Shown here: in pieces, positions 49,440-58,351 of the stretch | Layout of the letters: each line of letters opens with the position of its first letter | How positions within the stretch are numbered: the stretch's first letter is position 1 | Source: an uncultured Acetatifactor sp. | GTDB taxonomy: Bacteria > Bacillota > Clostridia > Lachnospirales > Lachnospiraceae | Direction of reading: 5' to 3' | DNA length: 64,000 nt | Assembly: GCA_910583845.1 (NCBI GenBank) | Contig: CAJUAB010000010.1 | Location: 1-64,000, forward strand | The notes under the pieces: generated by a model | The model's input: the letters and a program-made list of their open reading frames with translations, nothing else | Database searches by the model: none | What the model was told of the DNA's origin: nothing | Made by a program: the position numbers and the translations under genes

Positions 49440-51290
49440 TCAGCCCTGCTGTATCTCCACCAGCCGTCCGATTATATACTTCGCCCCGACTTCGCCGCTG
49501 TGTCCCACATTGTAGATATAGGCATCCCGAAGCGCCGCAAGGGACTCCCTGGAAAACCGGTTATCGCAGAACAGGGAGCGGACAGCCTCTTCCACCTGTT
49601 CCAGGCTGTCCGGATTTAAGGAGATCCCCACCTTGTCCCGCAGCACCAGATCAATGGGAATGGTTTGCAGTTCCTGATAGTCCGGATTCACCACCTTCAT
49701 GGGCGTGTTGACAAACAGCACCGGTTTCAGGGTGGAAAACGCGTACTCGAAAGCGATGCTGGACCAGTCCGTCACCAGCACGTCCGCTTCATACACCGTC
49801 TTGTTGGAGGAGAAATCTTTCTGCACCTCTATCCCCTGCCCGGCATATTTCCGGGCCAGACGGTCGATCTTCTCCTCAAAATGGCGCACATACTGGGGAT
49901 GAGGGCGCACCACCACCCGGTAGCCGCGGCCCTTTAAAGCGTCCAGCAGCTCCTCTATGCAGGAATCCATGATATTGTCCTTCTGCCAGGAAGGGGCGAT
50001 CAGGATTGTTTTTTTGTCCTTCTCTGTCTCCTCATAGGCCGCCGCCATATTGTCGATGACGCTGGAACCCCATTCCACCAGATTCTTGGAGGGCAGCCCG
50101 TTCTTTTCCTCCCGCTCCCGGATCTCGGACTTGTTCTGCACACCGGACACAAAAATCGTGTCAAAATGATCCAGTGCGTCCTTATGGAACGTCAGATTGG
50201 AACTGTTCACATCGTGGGGCACATAGATATATTCGATATCCTTCTTCACATAGGAACGCTTCAACTGAAAATTCTCCAGATCCGGCGTGGTCATCACCAT
50301 CACATCGGCCTCCAGCTTCATCATCAGCACGATCAGCCGGTTCTCTCCGATATAATAGGGGACAAACTGCTGGCTTTCCAGGGAAAATACCTCATCCTCC
50401 GGATCACTGGTGATATAATGCACTACAATATTGGTCCGCCGGATGATCTCTTCTATAATATTCTTGTAATATTTGTAGAATCCGTTTTTCTCCGAATAAA
50501 AAACCAGTTTCTTCCTCTGCCCGGACAAAAAGCGTTTATAATCCGCCTTCTCTTTTTTGCGGCAGGGATTGTTACGCCCCTGTTTCTTCCTGTCCGTCAT
50601 AAAGGCCCTGGCCTCTTTAAGCTCCTCCTTGCTTTTCTCAAGAGCCTCATAGTCAATATAGTCTCTGGGATTGATCCAGACATTCAGCAGCGCAAGCTGT
50701 AAAGTGGATAAAAGATTGCTGCATATCCAGTAAAAGCCCACGCCGACAGACACAAAGAATCCCAGGTACAGAGACAGTCCCACAGAAAAAATCATGGTCC
50801 CATACTGGTTCAGGGCCCCCTGCTCGGACTGCAGCACATTGATCTTATTCTGCACAAAACACATAACGAACGCGGATGCCGCCGCCACCGCCGGAATCAG
50901 CAGCGTCACTCCCAGGGCCTGTATGGGAATAACGGTAAGGGGCGTCCCCTTCTTCACCGCTTCCACCACGCCCATCAGCAGCGCAAGCTGCACAAACAGC
51001 GGAATCAGATCACCGAAGGGACTGTATTTTTCCCGCTTGAACAGCTTGTACTGTTCCTCGGAGATCAGTTCCTGATTGCCTGCGTATACAGCCTTGATGT
51101 GGTTGAGTTCCGGCTCCATCCTGACGGTCTTTATGGAATTTTTCTGTATCCACACAGAAAGAGGCAGCAGAATCACTTTCGTCAGTAGCGTAAAAAGAAA
51201 TATGGCAATCCAATAATTATGACACAGCGCATAGCACCCGTCGATCAGGGCCGCCATCGCGTCCACTATCCTGACTGTAATCTCGCTCAA
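49440..51290 (-). CDS. YidC/Oxa1-like domain fused to CDP-glycerol glycerophosphotransferase-like domain
   Basis: A 616-aa protein. Residues about 20-235 are a YidC-type insertase domain with five membrane segments (YWIAIFLFTLLTKVILLPLSVWIQKNS, YSPFGDLIPLFVQLALLMGVVEAV, VGVGFYWICSNLLSTLQ). A charged linker (KKQGRNNPCRKKEKADYKRF) leads into a TagB/TagF-like glycosyltransferase-B-fold domain at about 265-610, with IYVPHDVNSSN, ILIAPSWQKDN, RVVVRPHPQYVRHF and VLVTDWSSIAFEYAFSTLKPVLFVNTP. The TagF domain would add glycerol-phosphate-type units to a surface polymer. The insertase part may serve as membrane anchor or help insert a partner, possibly the small protein upstream. Confidence 0.85.
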   Translation of the reverse strand: MSEITVRIVDAMAALIDGCYALCHNYWIAIFLFTLLTKVILLPLSVWIQKNSIKTVRMEPELNHIKAVYAGNQELISEEQYKLFKREKYSPFGDLIPLFVQLALLMGVVEAVKKGTPLTVIPIQALGVTLLIPAVAAASAFVMCFVQNKINVLQSEQGALNQYGTMIFSVGLSLYLGFFVSVGVGFYWICSNLLSTLQLALLNVWINPRDYIDYEALEKSKEELKEARAFMTDRKKQGRNNPCRKKEKADYKRFLSGQRKKLVFYSEKNGFYKYYKNIIEEIIRRTNIVVHYITSDPEDEVFSLESQQFVPYYIGENRLIVLMMKLEADVMVMTTPDLENFQLKRSYVKKDIEYIYVPHDVNSSNLTFHKDALDHFDTIFVSGVQNKSEIREREEKNGLPSKNLVEWGSSVIDNMAAAYEETEKDKKTILIAPSWQKDNIMDSCIEELLDALKGRGYRVVVRPHPQYVRHFEEKIDRLARKYAGQGIEVQKDFSSNKTVYEADVLVTDWSSIAFEYAFSTLKPVLFVNTPMKVVNPDYQELQTIPIDLVLRDKVGISLNPDSLEQVEEAVRSLFCDNRFSRESLAALRDAYIYNVGHSGEVGAKYIIGRLVEIQQG

Positions 51291-51386
51291 TTGACCTCTC
51301 CCCGCCTTTCCTCTGTGTACCCTCGCGCGCTTTTCCGGAACATGTCTGAAAAATCTTTTCCGCCGGAAGCGCTCTTTCTTCCGCCC

Positions 51387-51641
51387 TTATTCCTGTACAT
51401 CCTTGAACTCTATCTTGCTCTCTTCCTCTTTGTCCTTCTTCTTGCCCCGAAAAAATTTGAAAATCTTGTGGCGGAAAATGGTAAGCGCCGCCCCCAGAGC
51501 AATCAGCACGCCTGCCACCGCCTGGATGATGTATGTCACCGCGGAAGGGTCAATATACGCATGCACCGGAAGAGTGAACAATGTATAAAAGCAACCGAAA
51601 AAATAGATAAATGATAACGCTCTGCCTGCTGACTTCCTCAT
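51387..51641 (-). CDS. Small membrane protein of the surface-polymer cluster
   Basis: The ATG at 51641 gives 84 aa: a signal-like hydrophobic start (RALSFIYFFGCFYTLFTLPVHA), the motif AYIDPSAVTYIIQAVAGV and a second span (IALGAALTIFRHKIFKFF), then a charged tail. Proteins with YIDPS-(A/V)-TY often stand beside sulfatase-like or glycan genes as I recall. It precedes the YidC fusion on the same strand and could be an accessory subunit. Confidence 0.7.
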   Translation of the reverse strand: MRKSAGRALSFIYFFGCFYTLFTLPVHAYIDPSAVTYIIQAVAGVLIALGAALTIFRHKIFKFFRGKKKDKEEESKIEFKDVQE

Positions 51642-51889
51642 ATTCAATAACCTCGCCTTTCCCGCCTCTCGGCTTGTATACAACAAAATAACTCCGAAAT
51701 ATTTGTTATTATATATCATGTGCGGTATGATTGCAAATATTTTTCTGGCGAGGTGTGAAAATTTGGAACTGTTGTTTCATATAAGAATATTAATGATCTC
51801 CGGGCACAGGACACGATGATGGATTCAGGGATTTCCTGAACAGAAGAGAGTCCTCACGGAGCAGGGATTTCCTGATCCGCAATAAAAAA

Positions 51890-51931
51890 ACGGCTGTCAC
51901 CGCGCCTGATCCATCGCACGGTGACAGCCGT
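51890..51931 (-). terminator. Terminator after the phosphonate/sulfatase operon
   Basis: A perfect 13-bp stem (ACGGCTGTCACCG, 51890-51902, complement 51919-51931) with a 16-nt loop, followed by seven T on the minus strand. It separates the phosphonate operon from the small membrane protein and YidC fusion genes. The rest of 51642-51979 shows no gene. Confidence 0.92.
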
Positions 51932-51979
51932 CCTCTATTTTATTGAATGATGCATAGTGCCGGATGGAGTACTATGACT

Positions 51980-53677
51980 CTAGAAAAAGGAATCCACCAT
52001 CTGCACCACATCATATTGTTCCTGCTCAATCTGTAAAAGCAGATCGTCATAATCTCCTGTATACTTATAGACTTTATAGATATTGGCATAGCCAATCCTG
52101 TCCTCGGCATAGTTCTGAACGATGGTATAGCGGATGTCGGAATCCCGGACCCAGACCTGCCGCTCTCTCTGCTCGTTCTCGGCAAATTCATATATTGTCC
52201 GCCCGAACCGGGCGCTGTCCAGTCCGGCGGCCCGGGCTATTGTGGGACGCAGCTCGCACAGCGAGATGGGAGCATTGGTTTCCGCCGCGGCCTCCCTTGT
52301 GACGCCCGGTTCCTTGATGTAAAAGATCACCTGGGAATCCACCATATCTCCGTGATCCGAGGTTACAATAATCGTCGAGTTGTCATATGCGCCAACCTCT
52401 TTCAGCTGATTGAGATACTCTTCCACCATGACCATGCAGCCCTTTGCCGTCTCCTCCAGAGTGGACCCGGGACTCTGCCTACAGTCCGCCGTGGTGGTAT
52501 ATTCGTGTGTGCCCAGCAGATGCTGAATAATGAAATAGTTGGAATCCCTGTCCGCCGTCAGTCCCGTATCCAGCAGCCCCCGGTAAAAATCCGCGTTGTT
52601 GTGATGGATGATGTCGTCCTCATAGGTGATGATATCCGCGTATTCAGAGCCCTCCGTGTAAAAAACATTTTTCAGCAGCTCCGGCATCATCCGGTAACAG
52701 GACATCTTGGTCATGGTCTTAAACAGCAGCTTGTAATATACATCCACCTTCCTGGGGGAATTGGTCACATTGGAGAAACAGGTTCTGAAAATCTCCGCAT
52801 CATTGGTTCCGCACAGATGATGGGTGTCCGGACTGTATAAATGGACCACATAGTCCTTTTCCCGCAGCTGTTCATAAAAAGAAATGGTATCCGGGTCCGT
52901 CCACACCTTATAGAACCAGTCATTGACAGGTATGGAGGCGTCCACCTCCTTGCCTGTGAGCATATGGGTGACGGAGGGAAAAGTGCCATAGTAATTGCAG
53001 TCCGTATTGTTATAATAGGTAAAATCATGCAGACAATCCATCACATCCGGGTATGCCGCCTGCACTTCCAGCAGGTCCTGATTGCTGAAATAGTCCAGTA
53101 TGATCAGAATCACATTTTCCCTGGCGGACACCACATATTGCTCTTCCCCGGTCAGATGCCATTCCTGGGCCTCGTGGTGATACGCGTCCTCCCTGGCCGT
53201 GACCAGCAGGGACACAAGGGCCACGGCCTGAACGCAGAGCAGAAATGCCGCGCCGTACTTTACCAGGCCCTTCCAGATCTCTTTTCTGACATAGGCCAGT
53301 GCGATGACGCCCGCAAGGATCAGCAGCCATACGCAAAGATTACCCGCCGCCGCGCCTGTCTCCACCTGGTAGCCCTCCGGGTTAAGACCCAGAAGATCCA
53401 GCTTGCGGTTTAAGAGCATCACCTGAAGATAGCCCGCCGCCGAGACGCCAAAGATCAGGGACATAACCAGACGGTACAGCCCCTCCGGCAAAACCGTCAG
53501 CAGACCGCCCGCCACCGCGGCCGCTCCCACCGCGGCCACCGCCAGATATCCCGCAAATTCTCCGTAGACAAATTCGAACTCTGTGGCATTGGCAAAAAAT
53601 ATTTCCGCCGGGCCAAAGATCAACAACATAAATGTCAGTAAAAATACATTCAGAAACGACAATCCAAATTTCTTCAT
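51980..53677 (-). CDS. LTA-synthase/sulfatase-like membrane phosphotransferase
   Basis: The ATG at 53677 gives 565 aa. Residues 1-165 hold about five membrane segments. The extracellular domain is of the alkaline-phosphatase superfamily: VILIILDYFSNQDLLE (metal-binding Asp), the nucleophile threonine in NTDCNYYGTFPSVTHMLTG, and IIVTSDHGDMVDSQVIF (metal-binding Asp-His). LTA synthase, OpgE and phosphoethanolamine transferases share this fold. Downstream of an aminoethylphosphonate pathway it may transfer a phosphonate or phosphoglycerol head group to a lipid or glycan. That is inferred from context. Confidence 0.87.
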   Translation of the reverse strand: MKKFGLSFLNVFLLTFMLLIFGPAEIFFANATEFEFVYGEFAGYLAVAAVGAAAVAGGLLTVLPEGLYRLVMSLIFGVSAAGYLQVMLLNRKLDLLGLNPEGYQVETGAAAGNLCVWLLILAGVIALAYVRKEIWKGLVKYGAAFLLCVQAVALVSLLVTAREDAYHHEAQEWHLTGEEQYVVSARENVILIILDYFSNQDLLEVQAAYPDVMDCLHDFTYYNNTDCNYYGTFPSVTHMLTGKEVDASIPVNDWFYKVWTDPDTISFYEQLREKDYVVHLYSPDTHHLCGTNDAEIFRTCFSNVTNSPRKVDVYYKLLFKTMTKMSCYRMMPELLKNVFYTEGSEYADIITYEDDIIHHNNADFYRGLLDTGLTADRDSNYFIIQHLLGTHEYTTTADCRQSPGSTLEETAKGCMVMVEEYLNQLKEVGAYDNSTIIVTSDHGDMVDSQVIFYIKEPGVTREAAAETNAPISLCELRPTIARAAGLDSARFGRTIYEFAENEQRERQVWVRDSDIRYTIVQNYAEDRIGYANIYKVYKYTGDYDDLLLQIEQEQYDVVQMVDSFF

Positions 53678-53872
53678 ATTCACCTGATTCCCGCTGATTC
53701 CGGACTTACCCCTTTCCGCGCGGCGCAGGCGCTGCCGCGGTTTTGCATCACTGCTTTTATGCCCCGGTGCGCCATCCGGAATCAGCCTGTATGAAACGGC
53801 CCTGCTTGGCTGTGTGCTGAGCGCAGAAGCCCCTGTTACGCATCCGGGCTTTGAGCCGGACGCCGGGCAATT

Positions 53873-54997
53873 TTACGACAGTTCCGCCAGATATTCCATA
53901 AACGCCGCCTTGTTCTGCCCGGCGCTGGTGGTGGGGCGTCCCAGGTCCGCCCGGGCCCCGATGGCGCATCTGGCCTCTATCAGAGTCAGGGCATCCCGCC
54001 CGGCCGCGGCGGTCAGCTCCCGGTCCAGTTCCCCGAAGCTGTCCACAGAAACGGCATATGGGTAGCCGCAGGCTCTGGCGATGGCGGGCAGATCTATCCC
54101 TCCCGCCACCGTGGGCATTCCGCCCACGGTTTCATGGGCTCCGTTGTTGATCACCACATGCACCAGATTTTTCGGGCGGTTTGCCCCGATCACAGCCATG
54201 GCGCCCATATGCATCAGCACGGCGCCGTCCCCGTCAATACACCAGATCCTGGTGCCGGGCTTATTGGCCGCAATCCCAAGAGCAATGGAAGAACTGTGCC
54301 CCATGGACCCCACTGTGAGAAAATCGTATTGATGGCTCTGTCCATTGGCCTCCCTGATTTCAAACAGTTCCCGGCTCGCCTTCCCGGTGGTGCAGACAAT
54401 CGGGCTCTCCCCGGCGGCAGCGGCTATATGGCGGATGATCTCCTCCCGGGTCATGGCATGTTCATTGCCGTAAGCCATGTCTCCGTCAAAGGACAGCGCC
54501 GATTTGCGCACTACCAGCGCGATACACTTCCCCGCGGCGAGAACGCTCTGCAATCCCTCCAGCGCCCTTTTCAGTTCCTCCTCCGTAGTCTCTTTTCCCA
54601 CAACAAAGGAGCTGATGTCCATATCCTCCAGCAGTTTCAGCGTAACCTCTCCCTGATAGATATGCTGAGGCTCGTCATGTATACCCGGCTCTCCACGCCA
54701 CCCGATAACAAAAATCACCGGTATCGCGTACACCTTATCGCTCAGCAGAGAGGCCGCCGGATTGATGATATTTCCCTCCCCGCTGTTCTGCATGTAGACC
54801 ACCGGTATTTTTCCGGTAGCCAGATGATAGCCCGCCGCAATGGCGGCGCAGTTGCCCTCATTGGCGGCAATCAGATGATGTACCGGGTCGATGCCATAAC
54901 GCTTCATCAGATAATCGCACAGCGCCTTCAACTGTGAGTCCGGCACCCCCGTATAGAAATCCGCCCCAATAAGCTCCACGAACTTTTCCGCTTTCAT
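53873..54997 (-). CDS. ppd: Phosphonopyruvate decarboxylase
   Basis: A 374-aa thiamine-diphosphate enzyme. The N-terminal Pyr domain has FYTGVPDSQLKALCDYL and AANEGNCAAIAAGYHLATGKIPVVYMQNSGEGN with the catalytic Glu. The PP domain has WCIDGDGAVLMHMGAMAVIGA and VINNGAHETVGG (GDG...NN motif). Phosphonopyruvate decarboxylase turns phosphonopyruvate into phosphonoacetaldehyde and so drives the unfavourable PEP mutase reaction. Next to PEP mutase and aminotransferase this assignment is firm. The ATG follows AAGAGGAAAAA. Confidence 0.93.
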   Translation of the reverse strand: MKAEKFVELIGADFYTGVPDSQLKALCDYLMKRYGIDPVHHLIAANEGNCAAIAAGYHLATGKIPVVYMQNSGEGNIINPAASLLSDKVYAIPVIFVIGWRGEPGIHDEPQHIYQGEVTLKLLEDMDISSFVVGKETTEEELKRALEGLQSVLAAGKCIALVVRKSALSFDGDMAYGNEHAMTREEIIRHIAAAAGESPIVCTTGKASRELFEIREANGQSHQYDFLTVGSMGHSSSIALGIAANKPGTRIWCIDGDGAVLMHMGAMAVIGANRPKNLVHVVINNGAHETVGGMPTVAGGIDLPAIARACGYPYAVSVDSFGELDRELTAAAGRDALTLIEARCAIGARADLGRPTTSAGQNKAAFMEYLAELS

Positions 54998-55035
54998 TTT
55001 TTCCTCTTTTCCGCGCCAATCCGTATCCGGAAATT

Positions 55036-55758
55036 TTACTTCCAGACTTTCCTCCCTCCGGCTGACCGCAGGTCCCTGTCAAGTCTTCCAAGCTCCTCCA
55101 CCGTGTCGATCTCGTAGATCTGCCCCTCCTCTATGGGATGTACCGTAAGCCTGAGCCTGTCCAGATTGCGGTCCACCACTTCATCCCAGAACAGCTCCTC
55201 ATATCCCGGCCTCCGGTAAGCCTCCTTAATGGCATCCCGCAGAATCAAGCAGTCCGCCTGCCTAAACCAGGAGATACCTGCCATATTGTAGCAGTTATTC
55301 CCTCCTTTTCCCACGCGGGTGATATATCCTTCTCCGTCCCGCTCAAACAGCCAGTCTCCGGAATATCCCTCCACATATTTTCCGAAATAGCAGGATTGTT
55401 CCATCACCGCGTCAAATATTTCGGGGGCGGCGATATACAGATCAGCCTCGCAGATAAAGCAATCGCCCATTCCCAGGACAGAGGAAGCCCTGTATATGGA
55501 AGAAATATTATTCACCCGCTGGTAATCCTGGTTTTCAATCAGGGTCACGTTGTCGTATTTTTCCTCCAGATAGGAGAATTGTTCTCTGAGATAACCCACC
55601 ACTATATAGATTCTTTCCGTTTTTCTTCTCCGCAGCCCCTCAATGACCGTTTCAATCATGGGGACGCCGTTGACCGGGATCAGAGGTTTGGGAGTCCTTT
55701 CCGTCAGCGGCCGCAGTCTGGTTCCCATTCCCGATGCCATAATAATCGCATATTCCAT
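55036..55758 (-). CDS. Nucleotidyltransferase, likely CTP:2-aminoethylphosphonate cytidylyltransferase
   Basis: The ATG at 55758, 7 nt after GGAGGAAAAACAG-type site, gives 240 aa. The Rossmann-like NTP transferase motif AIIMASGMGTRLRPLTERTPKPLIPVNG is at the start. ENQDYQRVNNISSIYRA and CFICEADLYIAAPEIFD follow (metal-binding Asp). These features match LicC/PntC-type cytidylyltransferases. In this operon the substrate is probably 2-aminoethylphosphonate, giving CMP-AEP for transfer to a surface polymer. Confidence 0.85.
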   Translation of the reverse strand: MEYAIIMASGMGTRLRPLTERTPKPLIPVNGVPMIETVIEGLRRRKTERIYIVVGYLREQFSYLEEKYDNVTLIENQDYQRVNNISSIYRASSVLGMGDCFICEADLYIAAPEIFDAVMEQSCYFGKYVEGYSGDWLFERDGEGYITRVGKGGNNCYNMAGISWFRQADCLILRDAIKEAYRRPGYEELFWDEVVDRNLDRLRLTVHPIEEGQIYEIDTVEELGRLDRDLRSAGGRKVWK

Positions 55759-55803
55759 CTGTTTTTCCTCCGCCTGTATATGCACAGGCTTCGCCCGCGC
55801 CGC

Positions 55804-57099
55804 CTACAGCTCGTCGATCAATGTGAGAATTTCGCCGATGGGCATCAGCCGCTCATCCACCTCTCTGGCGCGGTGATTTTTCAGGATATCCACCGCCGTC
55901 CGCTGCATGGCGGGGAACGCGCTTCTGGTCAGCTGATTGGCGTAGATCACAATATTGACCCCATGTGCCATAAGCTCCTCCTCCGTGACTGAGTTGAAGG
56001 AGGTGGGCACCACCACAATGGGGGTCCTTTGGTCTTCCTGCCGGAATAAATCACAGAATTGCAGAATTTCTGCCGGGTCCTTCCTGCGGCTGTGTATCAT
56101 GATCCCGTCTGCGCCCGCTCCCACATAGGCCCTGGCGCGCGTCAGGGCGTCCTCCATGCCCTGTTCCAGTATCAGACTCTCGATCCGGGCGATAATCATA
56201 AAGGCATCCGTGAGCTGCGTCCTCTTGCCCGCCGCTATTTTCTCACAGAAGTGCTCCACCGTATCCTGCGTCTGTGAAACTTCCGTCCCGAACAGCGAAT
56301 TTCTCTTAAGCCCCGTCTTGTCCTCGATGATGATGGCCGAGACTCCCATCCTCTCCAGCGTCCGCACCGTGTAGACAAAGTGTTCGATGAGTCCGCCCGT
56401 ATCGCCGTCGAAAATGATGGGCTTCGTTGTCACTTCCATAATGTCATCTATGGTCCTGAAACGGGATGTCATATCCACCAGTTCAATATCCGGCTTGCCC
56501 TTGGCGGTAGAATCGCACAGGGAACTCACCCACATGGCGTCAAACTGATCCAGCTCCCCGCCCCGCTCCACAATCGTCTTTTCCGCTATCAGCCCCGTCA
56601 GCCCGCTGTGCACCTCGATGGTCTTGACAATGGGGCACAGGGACAGAAGCAGCCGCAGACGTTTCCTGCGGTATTCCGGCATGCCCACCTTTTCACGGAT
56701 GCGGGCATCAATCCGCTTCACGTTCTCATTGTACGTATAGGGGACGTCTATGATTTCCCCGCCGTATTCCTTCAGGGCCGCCTCCACCTGATCCCGCACC
56801 GCCTTCATGGGGCCGCTGATCCAGTTGTCCCCATGAATCACATAGTCCGGACGGATTTGCCGGATCACCTCGTCATAAGCGATCTCGTCCTGCACCACCA
56901 CCCGGCTTACTCCGTCCATCTCCCTGACAATCTGCACTCTCTCCTCAAAGGAGATGGTGGGAAAACGGTTAAAGCGGATCATGGCGCGGTCGCTTAAGAC
57001 TCCCACCACCACCTCCCCGTACTCCCGGGCTTTTTGGATAATGTTCAGATGTCCTTCGTGAATCACATCCGTGCAAAAACAAGTATATACCGTCTTCAT
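55804..57099 (-). CDS. pepM: PEP mutase with N-terminal cytidylyltransferase domain
   Basis: A 431-aa two-domain protein. Residues 1-135 are a glycerol-3-phosphate cytidylyltransferase-like fold (TCFCTDVIHEGHLNIIQKAREYG, PDYVIHGDNWISG). Residues about 150-431 are the PEP mutase barrel, with VHSGLTGLIAE, IIFDGDTGG and the diagnostic EDKTGLKRNS loop. PEP mutase rearranges phosphoenolpyruvate to phosphonopyruvate, making the C-P bond. The fused domain may act in activation or regulation. It begins 3 nt after the aminotransferase stop. Confidence 0.95.
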   Translation of the reverse strand: MKTVYTCFCTDVIHEGHLNIIQKAREYGEVVVGVLSDRAMIRFNRFPTISFEERVQIVREMDGVSRVVVQDEIAYDEVIRQIRPDYVIHGDNWISGPMKAVRDQVEAALKEYGGEIIDVPYTYNENVKRIDARIREKVGMPEYRRKRLRLLLSLCPIVKTIEVHSGLTGLIAEKTIVERGGELDQFDAMWVSSLCDSTAKGKPDIELVDMTSRFRTIDDIMEVTTKPIIFDGDTGGLIEHFVYTVRTLERMGVSAIIIEDKTGLKRNSLFGTEVSQTQDTVEHFCEKIAAGKRTQLTDAFMIIARIESLILEQGMEDALTRARAYVGAGADGIMIHSRRKDPAEILQFCDLFRQEDQRTPIVVVPTSFNSVTEEELMAHGVNIVIYANQLTRSAFPAMQRTAVDILKNHRAREVDERLMPIGEILTLIDEL

Positions 57100-57102
57100 T
57101 GT

Positions 57103-58248
57103 CTACTCCGCCCTCCCTGTGTACTTTATGGGAATCGCCACATGATACGTTTCCAGCGCCTCTCTCAGTACCACAAAAAAATCCCGGATATCCTGTTCGT
57201 CGATGGCCCCCAGCGCGCAAAGGCGGAACGTATCGGTCCTGGCCACCTTCCCGGGATAGATGGTAAAGCCCCGCTCATAACAGTAATCATGTATCTTCTC
57301 AAAATCCCAGTTCTCATCTTCCGGATACAGCACCGACACCACCAGCCCAGCCTGCCACTCCCTCCGGATCAGGTCTCTGAAGCCCAGTTCCTCCAGGCCC
57401 TTATGGATGGCGTTGAATACCCTGGTATGTCTGTTCCATTTCTCCGTCTCCCCCTCCGCGAAATACTCTTTCAGCGCCTGCAATGTGGCGTAGATGGTCT
57501 GAACCGGCGGGGTAAAATGCATCTCCCCTGTCTTCTCAAAACAGTCATACTGTAAGAACAGGTTACAATAGTAGGAACGCCTGGGATACAGTCTGGACCG
57601 CTCTATAATCTCCCTGTTCCCGATAATAAAGGACAGACCCGTCATAGCCATCAGTCCCTTCTGGGCCGATGCCATACAGAAATCTATATTTTCCGCCTCA
57701 ATGTCGATGGGACGCATGGCCAGCGTGGAAGTGGTGTCCACCGTAAAGACCGCATGATACCGGTGCGCCAGTTCTCCGATCTCCCGGATGGGGTTGAGTA
57801 TACCTGTGCCCGTCTCGTTGTGGGTGGTATGTACCAGCGCGATATCCTCGTTCTCGGCCAGGGTCTTCTCCACAAGCCGCAGATCCGGAAGCTGATCCGC
57901 CGGAAACTGCAGGTCAATATGGGGCAGTCCGTAATAGCTGCAGATTTCCACCGCCCGCTGGCTGTAGGCCCCGTTGTTCACGATCAGAATCTTTTTGTTT
58001 TCGGGCAGCAGAGAATTGAGACACACATCTATATTGATGGTTCCGCTGCCACAGAAAAGCACGGAGGTGTATTTCTCCTGATCCCCGTGGACAATCTTCA
58101 CCAGGTCCCGCCGAAGGTCCTTCATCAGAGCGGCAAACTCTTTCTCCCGGGGGCATATATCCGGCACTACCTGAGCCATCTTGACCGTGTCCGTGGTCGT
58201 GGACGGCCCCGGATTCAACAGAATGTTGCGCTTTATCGATTCATTCAT
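57103..58248 (-). CDS. phnW: 2-aminoethylphosphonate:pyruvate aminotransferase
   Basis: A 381-aa class V PLP aminotransferase: NILLNPGPSTTTDTVKMA, VLFCGSGTINIDVCLNSLLP, TTHNETGTGILNP, and the PLP lysine in CMASAQKGLMAMTGLSFI (about residue 195). In PhnW-type enzymes these align well. In a biosynthetic operon it converts phosphonoacetaldehyde to 2-aminoethylphosphonate. It is the first gene of the five-gene operon. The ATG follows AGGAGGTTATT. Confidence 0.9.
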   Translation of the reverse strand: MNESIKRNILLNPGPSTTTDTVKMAQVVPDICPREKEFAALMKDLRRDLVKIVHGDQEKYTSVLFCGSGTINIDVCLNSLLPENKKILIVNNGAYSQRAVEICSYYGLPHIDLQFPADQLPDLRLVEKTLAENEDIALVHTTHNETGTGILNPIREIGELAHRYHAVFTVDTTSTLAMRPIDIEAENIDFCMASAQKGLMAMTGLSFIIGNREIIERSRLYPRRSYYCNLFLQYDCFEKTGEMHFTPPVQTIYATLQALKEYFAEGETEKWNRHTRVFNAIHKGLEELGFRDLIRREWQAGLVVSVLYPEDENWDFEKIHDYCYERGFTIYPGKVARTDTFRLCALGAIDEQDIRDFFVVLREALETYHVAIPIKYTGRAE

Positions 58249-58351
58249 AATAACCTCCTGTCAGTATATGACAGATTTATTATACGCACTTTCCTGTAAA
58301 GTATCAACAGGGAAGTTCCAGAATTCCCCTTCTGAGCTTTATTTCTGAGCT

